A stretch of 64,000 nucleotides of DNA from Jacaranda mimosifolia (lineage: Eukaryota > Streptophyta > Magnoliopsida > Lamiales > Bignoniaceae). The stretch spans positions 30,179,032-30,243,031 of the forward strand of contig CM032125.1 of assembly GCA_018894105.1 (NCBI GenBank). The letters run 5' to 3'. Both the position numbers and the translations under genes were made by a program. Position 1 is the stretch's first letter. Every line of letters begins with the position of its first letter. The notes under the pieces are model-generated. The model did not search any database and had not been told where the DNA came from. It saw only the letters and a list, made by a program, of their open reading frames with translations. Of this stretch, positions 1 to 15,867 are shown in pieces.

Positions 1-600
1 CCATGGAGCATCTTCATGAAACTTTGGCCAAATCTGAGGGGGAATAAATTGGTTTTGTTCTGCCATAGTTCTCTGAAAGTCTCTTATATCAGTTCCATGC
101 TCAAAAAATTCTTTGTTGAGAAGGTATGGGAGAACTCCATATTCTTGGACTGAATAAAGAAATGGACGATTATGAAGATGAGGAGAACTTTGTCTTGACA
201 GAATATAGATAACAGAAATTCCTTTGTTAGCTTTGCCAATTTGTTGAGCCTGGAGAATCTTGAACATTCTAATCCATGTGGATAAAGGATAAAACCATTC
301 TAAAAACGTTCTGGCACATGGATTATCATCAAATTCATCAAACCATCCACTGTGCAGCTCAGCGATCCATTTGATAGATTGCTCAATAGGAAATTTCACT
401 TCGATTTTCCATTGTTCAAGAAGTACCAAATCATACATAATAATTCTTTAGAGAAAATACGATGAAATAGTGTAGATGTGCTTAATAGTGTAAAGAATGG
501 ATAATCAGGATGAAATCTTAAACCTCCAAAAGTGTGAAGACCAGTTTTTCTGACAGTAAGGCTTTGGTATTTGAGCATGAGTTGCTTAGCTCTGGACTTG
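1..600 (-). pseudogene. C-terminal polyprotein region of the pararetrovirus, frameshifted
   Basis: After RNase H, minus-strand coding continues in one frame at 396-600 and in a second frame from about 420 to the window edge. The two join near 400-425, where the reading frame shifts. The second frame is open for about 135 codons. The domain has no function I recognise. It is called viral only because it directly continues the polyprotein on the same strand. Confidence 0.5.
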
Positions 601-625
601 AAAGTTTTGGTCTTGATGAGATCAT

Positions 626-1147
626 TTAATTGAGGAGAAGGTTTTCAAATGGAAATTCATGATTTGATGAGACTTTAGAAGAGGATAATGAACAAATCAT
701 GCAGATGATTGGAATATGTTTTCTGGGTACCTGATAAAGTTTTGGTCTGGAAAGAAAATCGGCAAGAACATTATTCTTTCCTTTGATGTGGTTGACAGTA
801 AAAGAGAATTGTAAAAACCACTCAGACCATCGTAACAATTGTCTTGAGGGAAAGCTTCGTGGTTGTAAGCTTATCATCTTAGGAAATGCAACCATATCCA
901 TTTCAACAATGAAATGGTGTCCAACAAGATGAAATAAAAACTTTTCAATACCTCTTTTCACAGCCATGATTTCTTTGTAAGTGGAATGGTAACTTTGTTC
1001 TGCATTTTTTAATGATCCACTTTTATATCCACAAATTCACCTTTTTCCCTCTTTCTATTCAAGAAGAACAACTGCCCAAAAAGTTTCACTAGCATCAGTT
1101 TGCAATATCCTTTATCCATCTGATGGTATTTGCAAAGGAGGTAAATC
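626..1147 (-). pseudogene. RNase H domain of endogenous pararetrovirus, broken
   Basis: The open frame at 626-967 matches the second half of a retroelement RNase H, with the tail pattern HIKGKNNVLADFLSR typical of this domain. The first half (about 970-1140) can be followed only across several stops and a frame change, around a degenerate LQTDAS-like motif. It continues the order of the reverse transcriptase upstream on the same strand. Confidence 0.75.
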
Positions 1148-2309
1148 CTAGATGATTTTTTTCATAGTGGTGACTGCCTTTTTCTGAACATAAGACCATA
1201 CTGGAGGATTCTTTTTTAACATATCTTGCAGTGGCCTTATAATTGATGCTAGTCTTGGAATGAAGTCAGCAGAATAATTAATAACTTCAAGAAATTGTTG
1301 GATCTGCTGCTTTGATTCAAGATCATCAGGAAATTTTAATAATTCCTGTGCGATATGTGGCTGGAAAGTATATCTTCCTTCTCTGATATGCATCCCTAGA
1401 AAATCAATTTCTCTTTCTAAAATCAACATTTTCTTTTGAGACAGCATAATTCCAAACCTTTGAACCAATTCTTCAAAATTGCACAAAATATGTAAATCTT
1501 CTGGGAATAGAAGAATATCATCAATGTAAATTAAGGCATTTGGAAATAGAGGCTCAAAAATTCTGACTATTGTCTTTTGGGAATAAAGATGGAACAGTTT
1601 TGAGTCCAAAGGGCATAGCAATCCACTGGAAATGAGCATTTGGGATGCAAAATGCTATCTTGAATCTGTCATCAAGATGAATTCCAATTTTCCAAAAACC
1701 AACTTTTAAATCAAACTTTGAAAAAATCTTGGCGTTGGTGAGATTTGAGAAGAGACAATTCCTGTTCTGGAGAGGGAACTTTTCATCGGCAAGAAAATAA
1801 TTTAAAGGTTTGTAATTGATAACCAACCTCATTTTCCCTCTGGCTTGTTCAGCTCTTTTATTGACATAAAAAGCTTGGCTAGCCCATGAAGAATTAGTTG
1901 CTTCTATTAATCCTTCATCTCTGAGTTGGGCTAATTCTCTGACCGCCAATTCTAACTGGTCTGGTGGCATCCCTAGATGACTGGCTTTTGTAGGATTGAT
2001 ATTGATGTCCTTGAATGGAAGATATATGAAAATTTCTGGGTTTTTCCAGAGAGGGTTTGAACATTTCTGAAGAAATTCAGTGTGTGTTTTTGCACAACAA
2101 TTTTTAATTAATCTTCTTTGGACGTCTGGAATAGTGTCAATGGCAAGACAGGATTGAGGTTTGACAAATGGGAGGAAATATGATTTGTATTTGAGTCCGT
2201 CTGACTTTGGAATGACTCTTTTTTCCCATTGATGTTTTATGATATCAAACCCAATGATAATATCTTTGCTTGGAAGAGATGAACCAAGAAACTTATGGAC
2301 AAAAAACAA
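1148..2309 (-). pseudogene. Reverse transcriptase domain of endogenous pararetrovirus, frameshifted
   Basis: Two overlapping minus-strand frames (1554-2309 and 1148-1639) together cover the reverse transcriptase. The first has the fingers and palm motifs (RLVINYKPLN, FSKFDLKVGFW, MPFGLK). The second has the catalytic YIDD box and the thumb and connection region. The frame changes near 1560-1640, just after the MPFGLK motif, so the domain is split and inactive as it stands. The motif set is typical of caulimovirids. There is no sign of host selection on this copy. Confidence 0.85.
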
Positions 2310-2450
2310 TTATGGGAAAAATTGTATTTTGACAGGCTTACTTATCATCTCAGTATTTATGTCCACGTTTTGCAAGTTTCTTCCATTAGTTGAACCATCA
2401 TTCAATGCACTGTGGATACGTGTGCATTCAATGAAAATAAAAATTAACAT
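2310..2450 (-). pseudogene. Remnant of caulimovirid aspartic protease
   Basis: Just upstream of the reverse transcriptase frame, the minus strand carries an in-frame stretch with the tetrad N-D-G-S where a retroviral-type protease would show D-T/S-G. It is followed by an in-frame stop and then by a GFDII motif at the start of the next open frame, typical of the end of the protease fold. The active-site match is weak, so the call rests on position directly before the reverse transcriptase. Confidence 0.45.
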
Positions 2451-2469
2451 TATTCAAATAGCTTTAAAA

Positions 2470-2886
2470 TAATTATTTTAATAGAGAAAAAATCAATCAG
2501 TTATCATCAATCCTAAACTCATTCGTGCATGTTTAAAAAAGAATAACGTAAATAAAAATACAAAAAAAAATTAAATGGGAGAAGTTATACCTGCAGGAAG
2601 AAATTGAGAAAAATAGAAAAATGTATACCTATATATAGCTTTTATGAAACTATTATGTAGTAGTAGTGATGGAGGGGGAAGGAGGGTAATGGGATTGTAG
2701 TTATTTTATATAAACATGGGAATTTAGAGGGGAGGGGGGGGAGGGGAGGAGAAGATATTTTAGGAAAGACACTTAAAAACATACCACAAATGGAATAGAC
2801 TCTTTATTGCTAGCATAAATAATAAGAAATAACCAAACTTAGTTATTATAAATAGGAGAAATATCAGGAAAAACTTGAGAAACTAA
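2470..2886. repeat. Dispersed repeat, also found near 23.4-23.6 kb
   Basis: No gene is visible. The part from about 2580 to 2830 resembles 23390-23640 in the same orientation: a purine-rich start, a block around ATGAAACTATTA/ATGAGACTATTA, and a shared 'CACTTAAAAACA' segment. Both are probably pieces of one transposon family. A G-rich run lies at 2727-2748. Confidence 0.45.
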
Positions 2887-3562
2887 GGAAATGTTTGGAT
2901 ATGAATTATATATTTTGGGAGAATGAGTTTTACGAGTTGGGTTGGGGAATGTAATGTATGTTTGTTTATGTTTTAAGAATAGTTAGAAACTTATTTTGGA
3001 AAATTTTGATATGTTTGTTTATATTTTGGGAAGAAACAAATTCTACCATAACAATCAAATCACTACTCTTTTGTTGAGTTTTGAGGGTGTAATGAATTTT
3101 AGTAATATTTTTTATTATGATAATAGTAATAAAATATTGTGATATGTAAATGTATGTATATGTGCTGATTGGTAATGATTGTGATGTAATTTTGAAATTA
3201 TTGGTTGAATAATGTTGAAGTTTAATATATTAGAATAATATAGAATATATATTATATATACATTATATGTAATATATATTATATAATATTATAATATATA
3301 TATAATAAATATTATATATATATAGACGGGGAAGAGATAGTGAGGGAAATTGGGATGGCAAATTTTGGTGGAGACAAAATCTGCCATCCCAAGTGGTACA
3401 TGTTTGGCCAAGAGTGCAAGGAGATTTTCATAAATATCTAATTATTTTGCAAGGATGTTTTAGTCATTTGCAGGGTACCATTTTGAAAAAAATGGGGGTA
3501 GCATATTTCGTTACAATCCGGCGGAATGAATTTGTCCTGCCATATTGTAACCAAACATAGCC
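2887..3562. mobile_element. PIF/Harbinger-like MITE
   Basis: The right end reads CCAAACATAGCC and the left end GGAAATGTTTGG, imperfect inverted repeats, flanked by TAA on the left and TTA on the right. Inner sequence such as TTGGGGAATGT followed by TTTGTTTATgTTTTAAG is shared with the MITE at 15431-15867, so the two belong to one family. This copy is longer because of an AT-microsatellite at about 3225-3330. It has no coding capacity. The superfamily is inferred from the TTTGTTTGG-type ends and 3-bp flanks. Confidence 0.55.
3225..3330. repeat. AT-rich microsatellite
   Basis: This is a run of TATA/ATAT units with little other sequence, inside the MITE. It is probably expanded by slippage. Confidence 0.8.
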
Positions 3563-4279
3563 TTAAAAAATCTCATTGGTCAGGAAAATTTCTTTATATT
3601 AAGAGATTGGACAATTTACCAATAAATTAAATCATTTTCTTTTATACCACAGAAAAACTAAAAATAAATTGCTTCAACACAAAAACTAAAATTGAGATTC
3701 TAAAAGTATTTAAATGAGACAAATTAGCATCCCACTAACATAAAATCTATAACCAACTACCAATATGAAATTTTTTTAATTAAAATGTTCATAATCTTAA
3801 GTATTGAGAAATGACTTCTCGAAGCATGAAGAATCTTTGACGTATATATGTGTAATTTATTTTTTATTTAAAAAATTAAATACTCCGTAACTTTTTTCCG
3901 AAAGTTTCATATACAACATTTTGTTGAAAAATAGGACCTAACAGTAAGGATAACAAAGAGGCAACTCTTCCTCCCGTCCTGTGAAAGATGTTCATGCTAA
4001 TACCAAAGCGTATGAAAGTGGCAAGAAATGACTCCACTATTGTACGCCAAGAGCGATGTTCAGCTAAATGAGGGATCACAAGTGACCAATGGACAATCAT
4101 ATTAATAGAAAGCTTGTTTTTCAAAATCCAAAAGTGATATGCATTCAAATCAACAAATACCCATATTCTCTTTCTTAAAGTCTTCCACAACCAAAATTGT
4201 AAATAGCAAAAAAGAACTCCTATAATAACCTGCTGATGTTTGAGGCTCCAAGTAACACATGCAGAGATATAAAGGAAGT

Positions 4280-6305
<2,026 letters not shown>

Positions 6306-6527
6306 TTTTTCCCTAAAAGAAAAAACAAATAGAAAAATACTCACTTTTTCTCTTTTTGCAAAAGGAAATCAACATATTTGCATATCTTATTATATCTCAA
6401 CTTTCTGAAAAAGATTCGTACCGGAGGAGGAGGTAGGAAGGAGAGCGGCGGCTGAGCTGAGAAAAATGTCGACTCTGTTCCTCTACTTCCCAGAGAGTGC
6501 AATGTTTCTAATGCTTTTTTGGGTCGA

Positions 6528-6650
6528 GTATATAAACCTAGGGCTAGGGCTTTTTTTTCTTTTTCTTTTTCATCTTTGGGCCCTAATGAAAATAGTTGAG
6601 CCCAATAATTCCCTATTGGGCCCAATGAATTGGGCGCCATTTCGCTGTCC
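6528..6650 (-). promoter_or_regulatory. RPS20 promoter elements (site II and telo-box-like)
   Basis: About 220-350 bp upstream of the RPS20 start lie several TGGGCC/GGCCCA site II elements, including a perfect palindrome ATTGGGCCCAAT at 6615-6626 and TTGGGCCC at 6577-6584. A telo-box-like stretch with CCTAGGG and CTAGGGC lies at about 6535-6550. Such pairs are known in plant ribosomal protein promoters, where TCP and telo-box-binding factors act. The role here is inferred. Confidence 0.6.
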
Positions 6651-6699
6651 AGTAGTTGGGCAATGAATTATGAATGAGTCACTTGGAAATTTACATTAT

Positions 6700-8210
6700 T
6701 ATAAATACCAGTGCTCTTGTTTACTTTAGGTTATTAGATAAAATATATTATTTTATCCATCATAATATTATACATATTTTGAATGATAAAGATTTATTAT
6801 TATAATTTAGGCATGGTATAAAAATGATTTCATCCATAATTCAATCCCAATTATCAATACTAATAAAAATGAAGTGTGTAAATTATCCATACAATCTTAA
6901 AATAAAATAAATGTCCAGTCAACACAACATCATTTGATCTTTTAAATTTCAATATAAAATAAGCTATATATAATTCTAGTAATTAAATAACAATTAAGTT
7001 AACGAATAACTATTAATAAAAATAGCTACGTAAATATGGAACATTAGTATTTTAAATTTTAATTCCAAAAATTATATTATTGCTTTTAATTTTATGTATA
7101 TAATATAGAATATTGCTATTGTAATATATACAACTTGAACTGATTAATGTGATTTTTCCAATCTAATTGTCCAACTTAAATTCATCATATGCTTGGAAAT
7201 CCATTTTTGTGTACTAATGTACATAAATATGTATTATATTTATATGTTTGCTGAACTCAAACTCGAGTTTGGTTGTAGCTTAATGTTTGATAAACTCATC
7301 AAATTCAAATTTGAGGTCATCGAACTCGAATTTGAGCCTCAAATTAAGAGCTCGAAGAGTTTGAGCTCAAATATATAAATTGTTGCCTAGTTCATCTCAG
7401 ACTTAATTCGTTTATAGCCTTTTTTTCATTATCAAATTTCTTTCTACCCAACCATTTATTACTGTTTAAAGTGAGGATTTAAGAATTTTAAGTAACTACT
7501 ACTTAAAATTAATCGAGAAAATCAATTTCTCATATGCATATACATATATATCATAGCTATGGTAGTAGTAGCAACTAACACTCCACTATTAACTTGTAAA
7601 TTTACTATATATGCATTTTGTTAATAATTTCCCTAACTATGTGAATTTACTATTGTTAAATATCACTAGAATAAATTGAAATAATTATAATTCAAAGACA
7701 TACTATGTTTATTAAATTCTTAAAATTTTCTTTTTCCCCTTCAATAATCTAATGATTAAGCATTTTCTTTTCATTTCCAATCTCTGCAAGAAAAAAAAAA
7801 AGAAAAAAAAAACAGAGAAAATCTCATATTGATGTGGCAAAATATGGTAGTATGGTAGTAATTATTACCATGCATTAATATTATCAATAAAAACCATTTA
7901 TTAATTTTTTTTCATGTATAAAGAATATCTCAAAAATTAAACCATAAAGATATTTATATAACTACATGTGTCGAAGTCAGAGGTCAGTACACAAATGGCA
8001 CAGAAGATGATTTGGAATGTTACAAAGAAAGGATACGTTCACTAACAAACTGCTTTAACAACTAAACTAGCTTTAGAGAAAATGAGAGTAACGTCATAGA
8101 AATATCATCTCAAAATCCCCATTTTATAACACATAGCATTTGTTTTTTGGCCTACAACAATCAAACGGGCAAAAGGAAGATGTAAAGCTGAAAGAGAAGA
8201 AAATAGCAGT
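6700..8210. other. Intergenic AT-rich DNA
   Basis: No gene is visible. At 7240-7380 there is a palindrome-rich patch of repeated AACTCGAGTTTG / GAGCTCGAA words, of the kind seen in decayed hAT-type elements. The last ~200 bp (about 8000-8210) are probably the 3' UTR of the pICln gene. Confidence 0.5.
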
Positions 8211-10653
8211 TCAGTGATGATCATTTTTATCATCCTGCTCCATTTCCTCTGCATCCTCAAAGCGCTGATCATTTATCTGAAGCTGCAAGAAAGAAGTTGC
8301 ACAAACTCTTACATCCTCTTGAAAAAAGCATGCACAACCACATTTTTCACAAAATAAGATGAGCATAAGAAACTGAGAAATGGCTAGCTTTCACTGTCTA
8401 ATTGATATCATCAATTTTCTGCAGTAAATCACGTAGTTAATTTATTGGCTTCTCTCAAAAGATAACGCAATAGCCTGAAAGTTGAAGACATAAAGGCATT
8501 TTTTTCCCAATCCAAACAAAAACAACTCATATATACCTGGACCACTGAATGAGCCAAGTCATGAGTCCCATTAGCACCAATTGGATGGATTGAATTTTGG
8601 GGGACAGCCCATTCTGAATCATTGTTATCTGAAGAGATAACAGAAAAAGAGGAGTGCATGAGAACACATAAAAAACTAAAACTAAAGGAAAGGAGAATAA
8701 CTGATTAGCTTGGTACCTGAAACATCATCTTCCAGTTGATCAGCACTGAAAACCCAATTATGCCCACTTTCTTCCTCTGCTGGAAGCACAAGCAAAGTAA
8801 TTAGTCTCTGCAAAATGCATAGGAAAATGGTTTCATATGTTTGTTTGGTAGATCACCATTACCTTCTGTGTAATCTGGATTCAGCTCAGCACATTCGCAA
8901 AATATTGCAAACAGCGTATCCACTGTTGAATTTTTGAGGAAAAAATTGTTACCAGATAAAAATTGAAAATAAAACATCGATGAAAAAGACATATGGATTC
9001 AGAATTTTTTTTAATAAAAAATAAAATAAAATTACATTGGTTAGGATCTGAGGGCACAAGTCTCATCTCAGTTATCTTTGATAAGTTCAATGTATCACTC
9101 TCAGAATCTGAATCTTCCAATTCATCTTCCTCAGCCCCAGTCTCAATCTTGAAAAGAAAAGAAATGCAAATTCTCATAAGTCCATTGAAGAAAATACATC
9201 AAATGTCTATACTAGCTCATGGGCACTGATAATTCATTCCGAAACAATGAGCAAAGTAGAAAGGGCTTTATGCACCTAAAATTTTTTATACAATTTCCAG
9301 ATGCAGCTTTCCAACAAATGGACAAACAAATTTGTTTAGAAAAATTAAAACTATTTATACAACTGGGGCAGATAAGACAAATGATATTAAACTCATAACA
9401 AGCATTATGGGAGTTAAACATTTTTCATGATATACATAATACGCAGATATTGAACAAAATCAATCTTCAAACAGGGTACCCAACACTGGTAAATAAAAAT
9501 CTTTTTCAGAATCTAAAGCTAACAACCACCAAAATAGATACCCATACCAGACATCATCTCACAGAGGTTGTCTAATGATTAGATTTGTCTTATACAAGCA
9601 GAGAATCACCAAATGCGACCCCCTTTCAAATCATGTCTATACATACACTCACCAGGATTCTAATCCAATCTGGCATTAGCTTCCATATTCAAATACTCCA
9701 GTTCTTAATCACATTGATTCCATCTTGCTCTTCAAACAGAAAATATTTGCTCTTCCTAATAAAGATCTCTACAAGTTTCAAACAATAGATTATTCTAAAA
9801 TGTCATTGGTTAGCCTCCCATATGTCTGACCTCCATGATCAAGACAAGTTTTGTCTAGTGATTGCCATGTATTTGTCATGCTACTGTAGTGTAGTAAGTT
9901 TTCATCCTACCACTTCCAAATATAGGGGAAGGTCATGTGCATCTACACCGTATGACCAATTTGTAATGGAATGAAAAAGGCATATATTGCAGAACCATAT
10001 ATTCTTAACCATGAATTGACTCATAAAATATGAAACCTCAAACCTGACAGAGTGCGAGGAGTATAAGGCCCAAAAAACAGAATGTAATCTAAATATAAGT
10101 ATTTTTTCCCACTGAATCACCCAAACCCCAAACTTCATACCACTCCACAAATTTATTAACATTCCTAACCACTCAACAGAGACGCATTCAAACTTCAATA
10201 TGCAACTTAAACTCCATTCAATTAAAAAATCAATGTCCAGCAAAAGCGAGTGTTGAACTGACGATCACCTGAGTATAAATACAAGGAGAAGGATAAGCCT
10301 CCGGGTCTCTGGAAACCGCGTGAAGCGACACTGAAATGAAGTCCACCGCATAGCCTTTAGCTCTGTCCGTATCACTCAACCATACCACTTGCCTTTCCAG
10401 ACAAAGTTCAAAACAATCACACAGTCAATTACATCATAAAACCTCGAAATCATGCATAGAAATGGTAAACAAGCATCTGTATCTACTTGGTGGAGATGTA
10501 GAGAGTGCCGGGGGATTCAGACGGGCGATTTCCCAGAACAATTGAGACGCCTGGCTGCACGTGCATCAGCTCTTCTCCATTCTCACCGTCCAAGACAGGT
10601 TGCCCAGCGCCATCGCCGGTTCGTTCCGTCACTGTTCGGAGTCCGGTGGCCAT
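8211..10653 (-). CDS. pICln (methylosome subunit / chloride conductance regulatory protein ICln)
   Basis: pICln is a PH-like, acidic protein that binds Sm proteins and hands them to the PRMT5 methylosome for snRNP assembly. Seven coding exons were reconstructed: 10487-10653, 10269-10392, 9036-9147, 8863-8922, 8717-8779, 8537-8628 and 8211-8282. All have GT-AG borders and closing phases, giving 229 aa, the plant family length. Diagnostic features are GTLYISTKQVVWLSD in the PH-like core, an acidic EEDELEDSDSESD loop before EMRLVPSDPNQLDTLF, and an acidic C-terminus ending DDKNDHH. The acceptor of exon 5 is a NAGNAG pair, so an isoform one residue shorter is possible. The gene is intact. Confidence 0.93.
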
Positions 10654-10664
10654 TCTGCCGTCGT

Positions 10665-10735
10665 GGAATTTTAGGGTTGTTTTTGGTGCTAGGGGTTTAA
10701 GGGGGCTTTTGAGAATTGGGGATTAGGGTTTTGAT
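10665..10735 (-). promoter_or_regulatory. Telo-box elements upstream of pICln
   Basis: Two TTAGGGTT words (10671-10678 and about 10723-10731) read AACCCTAA on the sense strand of the pICln gene, 20-80 bp upstream of its start codon. They are typical telo-boxes of plant genes for ribosomal and RNP proteins. Confidence 0.55.
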
Positions 10736-10739
10736 GTGG

Positions 10740-12060
10740 ATAAAAGCAACCGCCAAAAAGTATTTTTATTTAAAACCGAAAATTCTTAATAAACTTTTAT
10801 TTTCATTAGAATAATTATTATATAATAAATATTATTATACTAATTGCACAATAAAATGTAATTTACTCATATATTATGAGAATCTCCCATGACTTCCTCT
10901 TTATTTTACCTTTTATTTCCTTTTGTGCCCTAGTGTTTATTTTCTAGGCTTCTAGCTTAATGTTTACTTTTATTTATCTTCATTAAGAAATTATAATAAA
11001 TAAAAAATTGAGTACCTTACTATTATTGATTATTTTTAATTTTACCAAGCACATGCGTATCAATGATTCATAAATGTTTGAATGAAAGAACTTTTCACAT
11101 ATGAATGTGACAATAATACCATTTGAGCAATTAACTATTAAACAAGGGTACTTTATTATTATCTTACAGTAATTACATAAAAAATTGCATAAAAATATTA
11201 AAATAAATTAAAATAGTCAGAGAAAATCCGCAAGCTGTTAAATAAATCGAAAATTCTTAATATACTTTTCACTTGCTGCAGAAGTGGAATGAGTGAGAAA
11301 AAAATCGCCCACTTGCTTCTTTTTTTTTAAGCGAAAAATGAAATACTTATAATACTTACTTATTTCAATCTAAAATAACTAAATTATTGAAAACATTCTC
11401 ATTACAAAATTCATTTTTTAAGTTTACCATATGTATCCAAACGTCCCTTACTGTTAGGACTTTGAGAATGTAAAATATTGACGTTAGTAATATTGTCCAA
11501 ATCCAGCTATATGAGATTTGAAATTTAGAGATGGTGTAAATGTAATAATTAGATATATAAAAAAAGGAACATGTAATAAAATATGATTCCAAAATACAAG
11601 CATCTATTAAAAAGATTAGCATTTTAGGCCAAAATTAGTTGTTTGTGGATATTTTTTGGCCCTACTATACGCTAAATAGATTAATTTTCATTATCGTATT
11701 TATCAAAAAAATAAATAATTTTGTTCAAATACTTTTTCTAGTATTGCCATTGAAAAATACATACTTTAAAAAAAATCATATAAAAAATGAAATTTTCTGT
11801 TCTTGTTTTTTCTTTCCTAATTTTTTTTCTTTCTTTTGCCACAAGTCTTGTCATCTTGTTTCAACGAGAAAACTTTTAGAGGGAAGGGATGGCTGATGGG
11901 AGCAAGAAATAACAAGATAGACAACAGAGGAAGGGCAAAACATGGAGCAAAAATGAACATCTGCCTAACAGATGGGATTTCATCTCTCAAAACTTATAAG
12001 TATTAGCACTCCAAGTCAATGAAAGCTGCTAAAAATGGAGAAAGAAAATACATGAGCAAA
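10740..12060. other. Intergenic AT-rich DNA
   Basis: No gene is visible. Short open frames here have low-complexity translations and no family features. The end (about 12060-12223) is probably the 3' UTR of the S13 gene. Confidence 0.5.
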
Positions 12061-12223
12061 AATGAGGGATCCAAAATTGTCATCCATTTCTAAGTGAAAT
12101 TGTTGAATCAAAGAACAAAATTCTAATATTCTTGCCAAAATAAGACAATTTGCCCGCATATGGACTGCAACAATCCATCATTTTCAGTGCTCGCCAAAGC
12201 TTCTTCCCCGGGAATTCCCTAGC

Positions 12224-13887
<1,664 letters not shown>

Positions 13888-13954
13888 GGCTGCGGCGGCG
13901 GTGGCGTGGCTCTGTGTTTGCTGATGAAGTACAGTTGCTAGTGAAACCAAAGGC

Positions 13955-14062
13955 CACAAACCCTAGCTCCTAAGAAGGGGATGATGATTGAGGATTAGGG
14001 TTTTATCACACTGCTGAGATGAGATTGCCTCTCTGTTGGGTGTTTATGGGCCGGCCCAATAC
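13955..14062 (-). promoter_or_regulatory. RPS13 promoter elements (telo-box, site II)
   Basis: Upstream of the S13 start are AAACCCTAG at 13958-13966, TTAGGGTTTT at 13995-14004 and the double site II motif TGGGCCGGCCCAAT at 14047-14060. This is the usual plant ribosomal protein promoter pairing. Their action here is inferred. Confidence 0.6.
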
Positions 14063-14099
14063 CTTCTACGCCACAAGTATTGGACTGTTAATGGGTCAC

Positions 14100-15430
14100 A
14101 TTGAGGTCCGGTGACTTGAATTGTAAAACTAAATGGACCTTTGAAATCCTGTCAGTGTCTTCTTTTCTTTTTTCTTTTTTTGTCCCCTCGGAAAATTAGA
14201 GTTCAGTGCAATTAAATATTTGTTGCTATATGTAAATTGAAATTCAATTTGAATCTCTATCAAGTTATTACTTATAACTTGTTACAATAGTACAAATATG
14301 CGATTTAGTATAACTTATTTGGTTTTCAATTTTGTTATAGTACATGCAAAATTGTAGCTGGATTATCTTCCTCATCTCTCTCCTTGCAAGGCTTTTAACT
14401 GGGAAAATCTCAAAATAAATCATACTTATGTCCGGTAACATAAATGCGTATGTGGTTGAGTAATCAATTGGCTCAATCACAATATATTTAATTATTAATG
14501 AGGTAGGTAATAAGTATGATACTCAAAGAATTTTGCACGTAAAAATTTTATATAATAAAGTAACAATTCAAGAACCACCAACTGATAAAAAAGAAATGAT
14601 ATAAAAGTCAAGTGATAGACTACGGCTAGAGGTAAACAGATTCACCTCCAAAATACATCCGACATAAGATGAAGCTGAGAAAAACTCATATAATATCGCA
14701 CAGTGACACACTGGTAAAGATGAGCTTTTTCATGTAAAAAGAGCAGAATTTCCTGGCACTCCTTTCCACGCATGTCCAAAGGTCTATTTTATGAGATTAA
14801 GGTAGGTAAGCTCGATGTATTTTAGAGCTTAGAAGTGGTAATATTTCATGTGAGAAAAATAAGTTTGACCAACCTTACTGGATGTTACAAGATCATTCGA
14901 ATACAAAATATCACACCATTGACATTACCTTAAACTCAGCAATAAAACAAAAATATATACCTCGGTAAATAATCAAGAAACATAAATCACAGTTATCAAG
15001 ATTTAGTTGCAAGTGAACTATACACACAGGTTCAACAACACTGGAAGGAACTGTAAGAAGCCAAGCCTCCTCAATTCTGCTACATGTAATGGGTTCAAAA
15101 TGTTCAAAAACCAAACAGAGAAAACATTAAAATTCCAGATCATAAATTGTATCACTGACATAAACTAGGATACTGGAATAATGAAGGAATGACAGTGCAC
15201 TTCAGCACGCCAAATACAAGACTACTCTAAAAGAAGAAAACAAAGGTTCCTGCTTCAAGTGAATGCTTGGCACAAGCAGAATTTGGATCACCTGCAAGTG
15301 AAAGCATACAACTTTATCAGATTCACCAACTATTGAACAACTACAAATGAATGACAAACATAAAGCGGTTGAACACCAGGACATGAAAAGCAAGGCCAAA
15401 AATGGTATTTTACCAAATACCAGTTACAAA
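14100..15430. other. Intergenic DNA, no recognised gene
   Basis: Small minus-strand open frames (14911-15114 and 15202-15399) have ordinary composition but no motif I recognise, and they are not linked by convincing splice sites. Part may be distant 3' sequence of the calmodulin-like gene. Confidence 0.4.
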
Positions 15431-15867
15431 GGCTATGTTTGTTTACATTTTGAAGCATTTTGTCAAAATATTTTGGTAATATAGTTTTGAGAAGTAGTGT
15501 TGGGGAATGTGATAGTTGTTTGTTTATATTTTAAGTGATGGGTGGAGAATGTTTTGGGATAAAATTATTTTTATTTGTTCAGTTGTATTTTGAGAAAGGA
15601 TAAAATGTCATATCAATAACTTTTTTATTGGGTTGGTAGGTGAAGTTGATATTTTGAAATTATTTATGTAGGTGTACATATAAATTGGGTAGGGGGGACA
15701 AAAAATAAAAGGGCTAGACATTGAGGAATGGGTAGAACAAGAATTCGGAAGGTATTTTGGACCTTTTTAGGTGTGTTTTGAGAGTGGGATTGGGGAATTT
15801 GTATGGATTATTTATTTATATTTTGGAAGTTAGTAAATGAATTTGCAATTTGTAACCAAACATAGCC
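15431..15867. mobile_element. PIF/Harbinger-like MITE
   Basis: Terminal inverted repeats GGCTATGTTTG and CAAACATAGCC are exact over 11 bp and are flanked by AAA on both sides (3-bp target duplication). The element is 437 bp with no coding capacity. It shares inner sequence with 2887-3562. Confidence 0.7.

Larger units (their letters stand above)
1..2460 (-). mobile_element. Endogenous pararetrovirus fragment (Caulimoviridae), degenerate
   Basis: Minus-strand reading frames give, in order, a poorly preserved aspartic protease end, reverse transcriptase, RNase H and a C-terminal polyprotein region. This is the 3' half of a caulimovirid polyprotein. There is no integrase frame and no LTR, which separates it from Gypsy elements. 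Movement and coat protein regions are absent: recognisable sequence stops near 2460 and runs into AT-rich DNA, and the left end leaves the window. Stops and frameshifts separate the domains, so the copy cannot encode a continuous polyprotein. The genus (Florendovirus- or Petuvirus-like) is not resolved. The domain order is seen directly; the family assignment is from memory. Confidence 0.85.

Noticed and set aside
3876..4190. Minus-strand frame of 104 codons just 3' of RPS20
   Set aside because: No recognised motif. It overlaps the likely 3' UTR and downstream region of RPS20, and composition does not clearly support coding.
10452..10726. Plus-strand frames of 70-80 codons
   Set aside because: They are antisense to exon 1 of the pICln gene.
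14911..15399. Two short minus-strand frames that could be exons
   Set aside because: No convincing splice sites join them and no known family is recognised.
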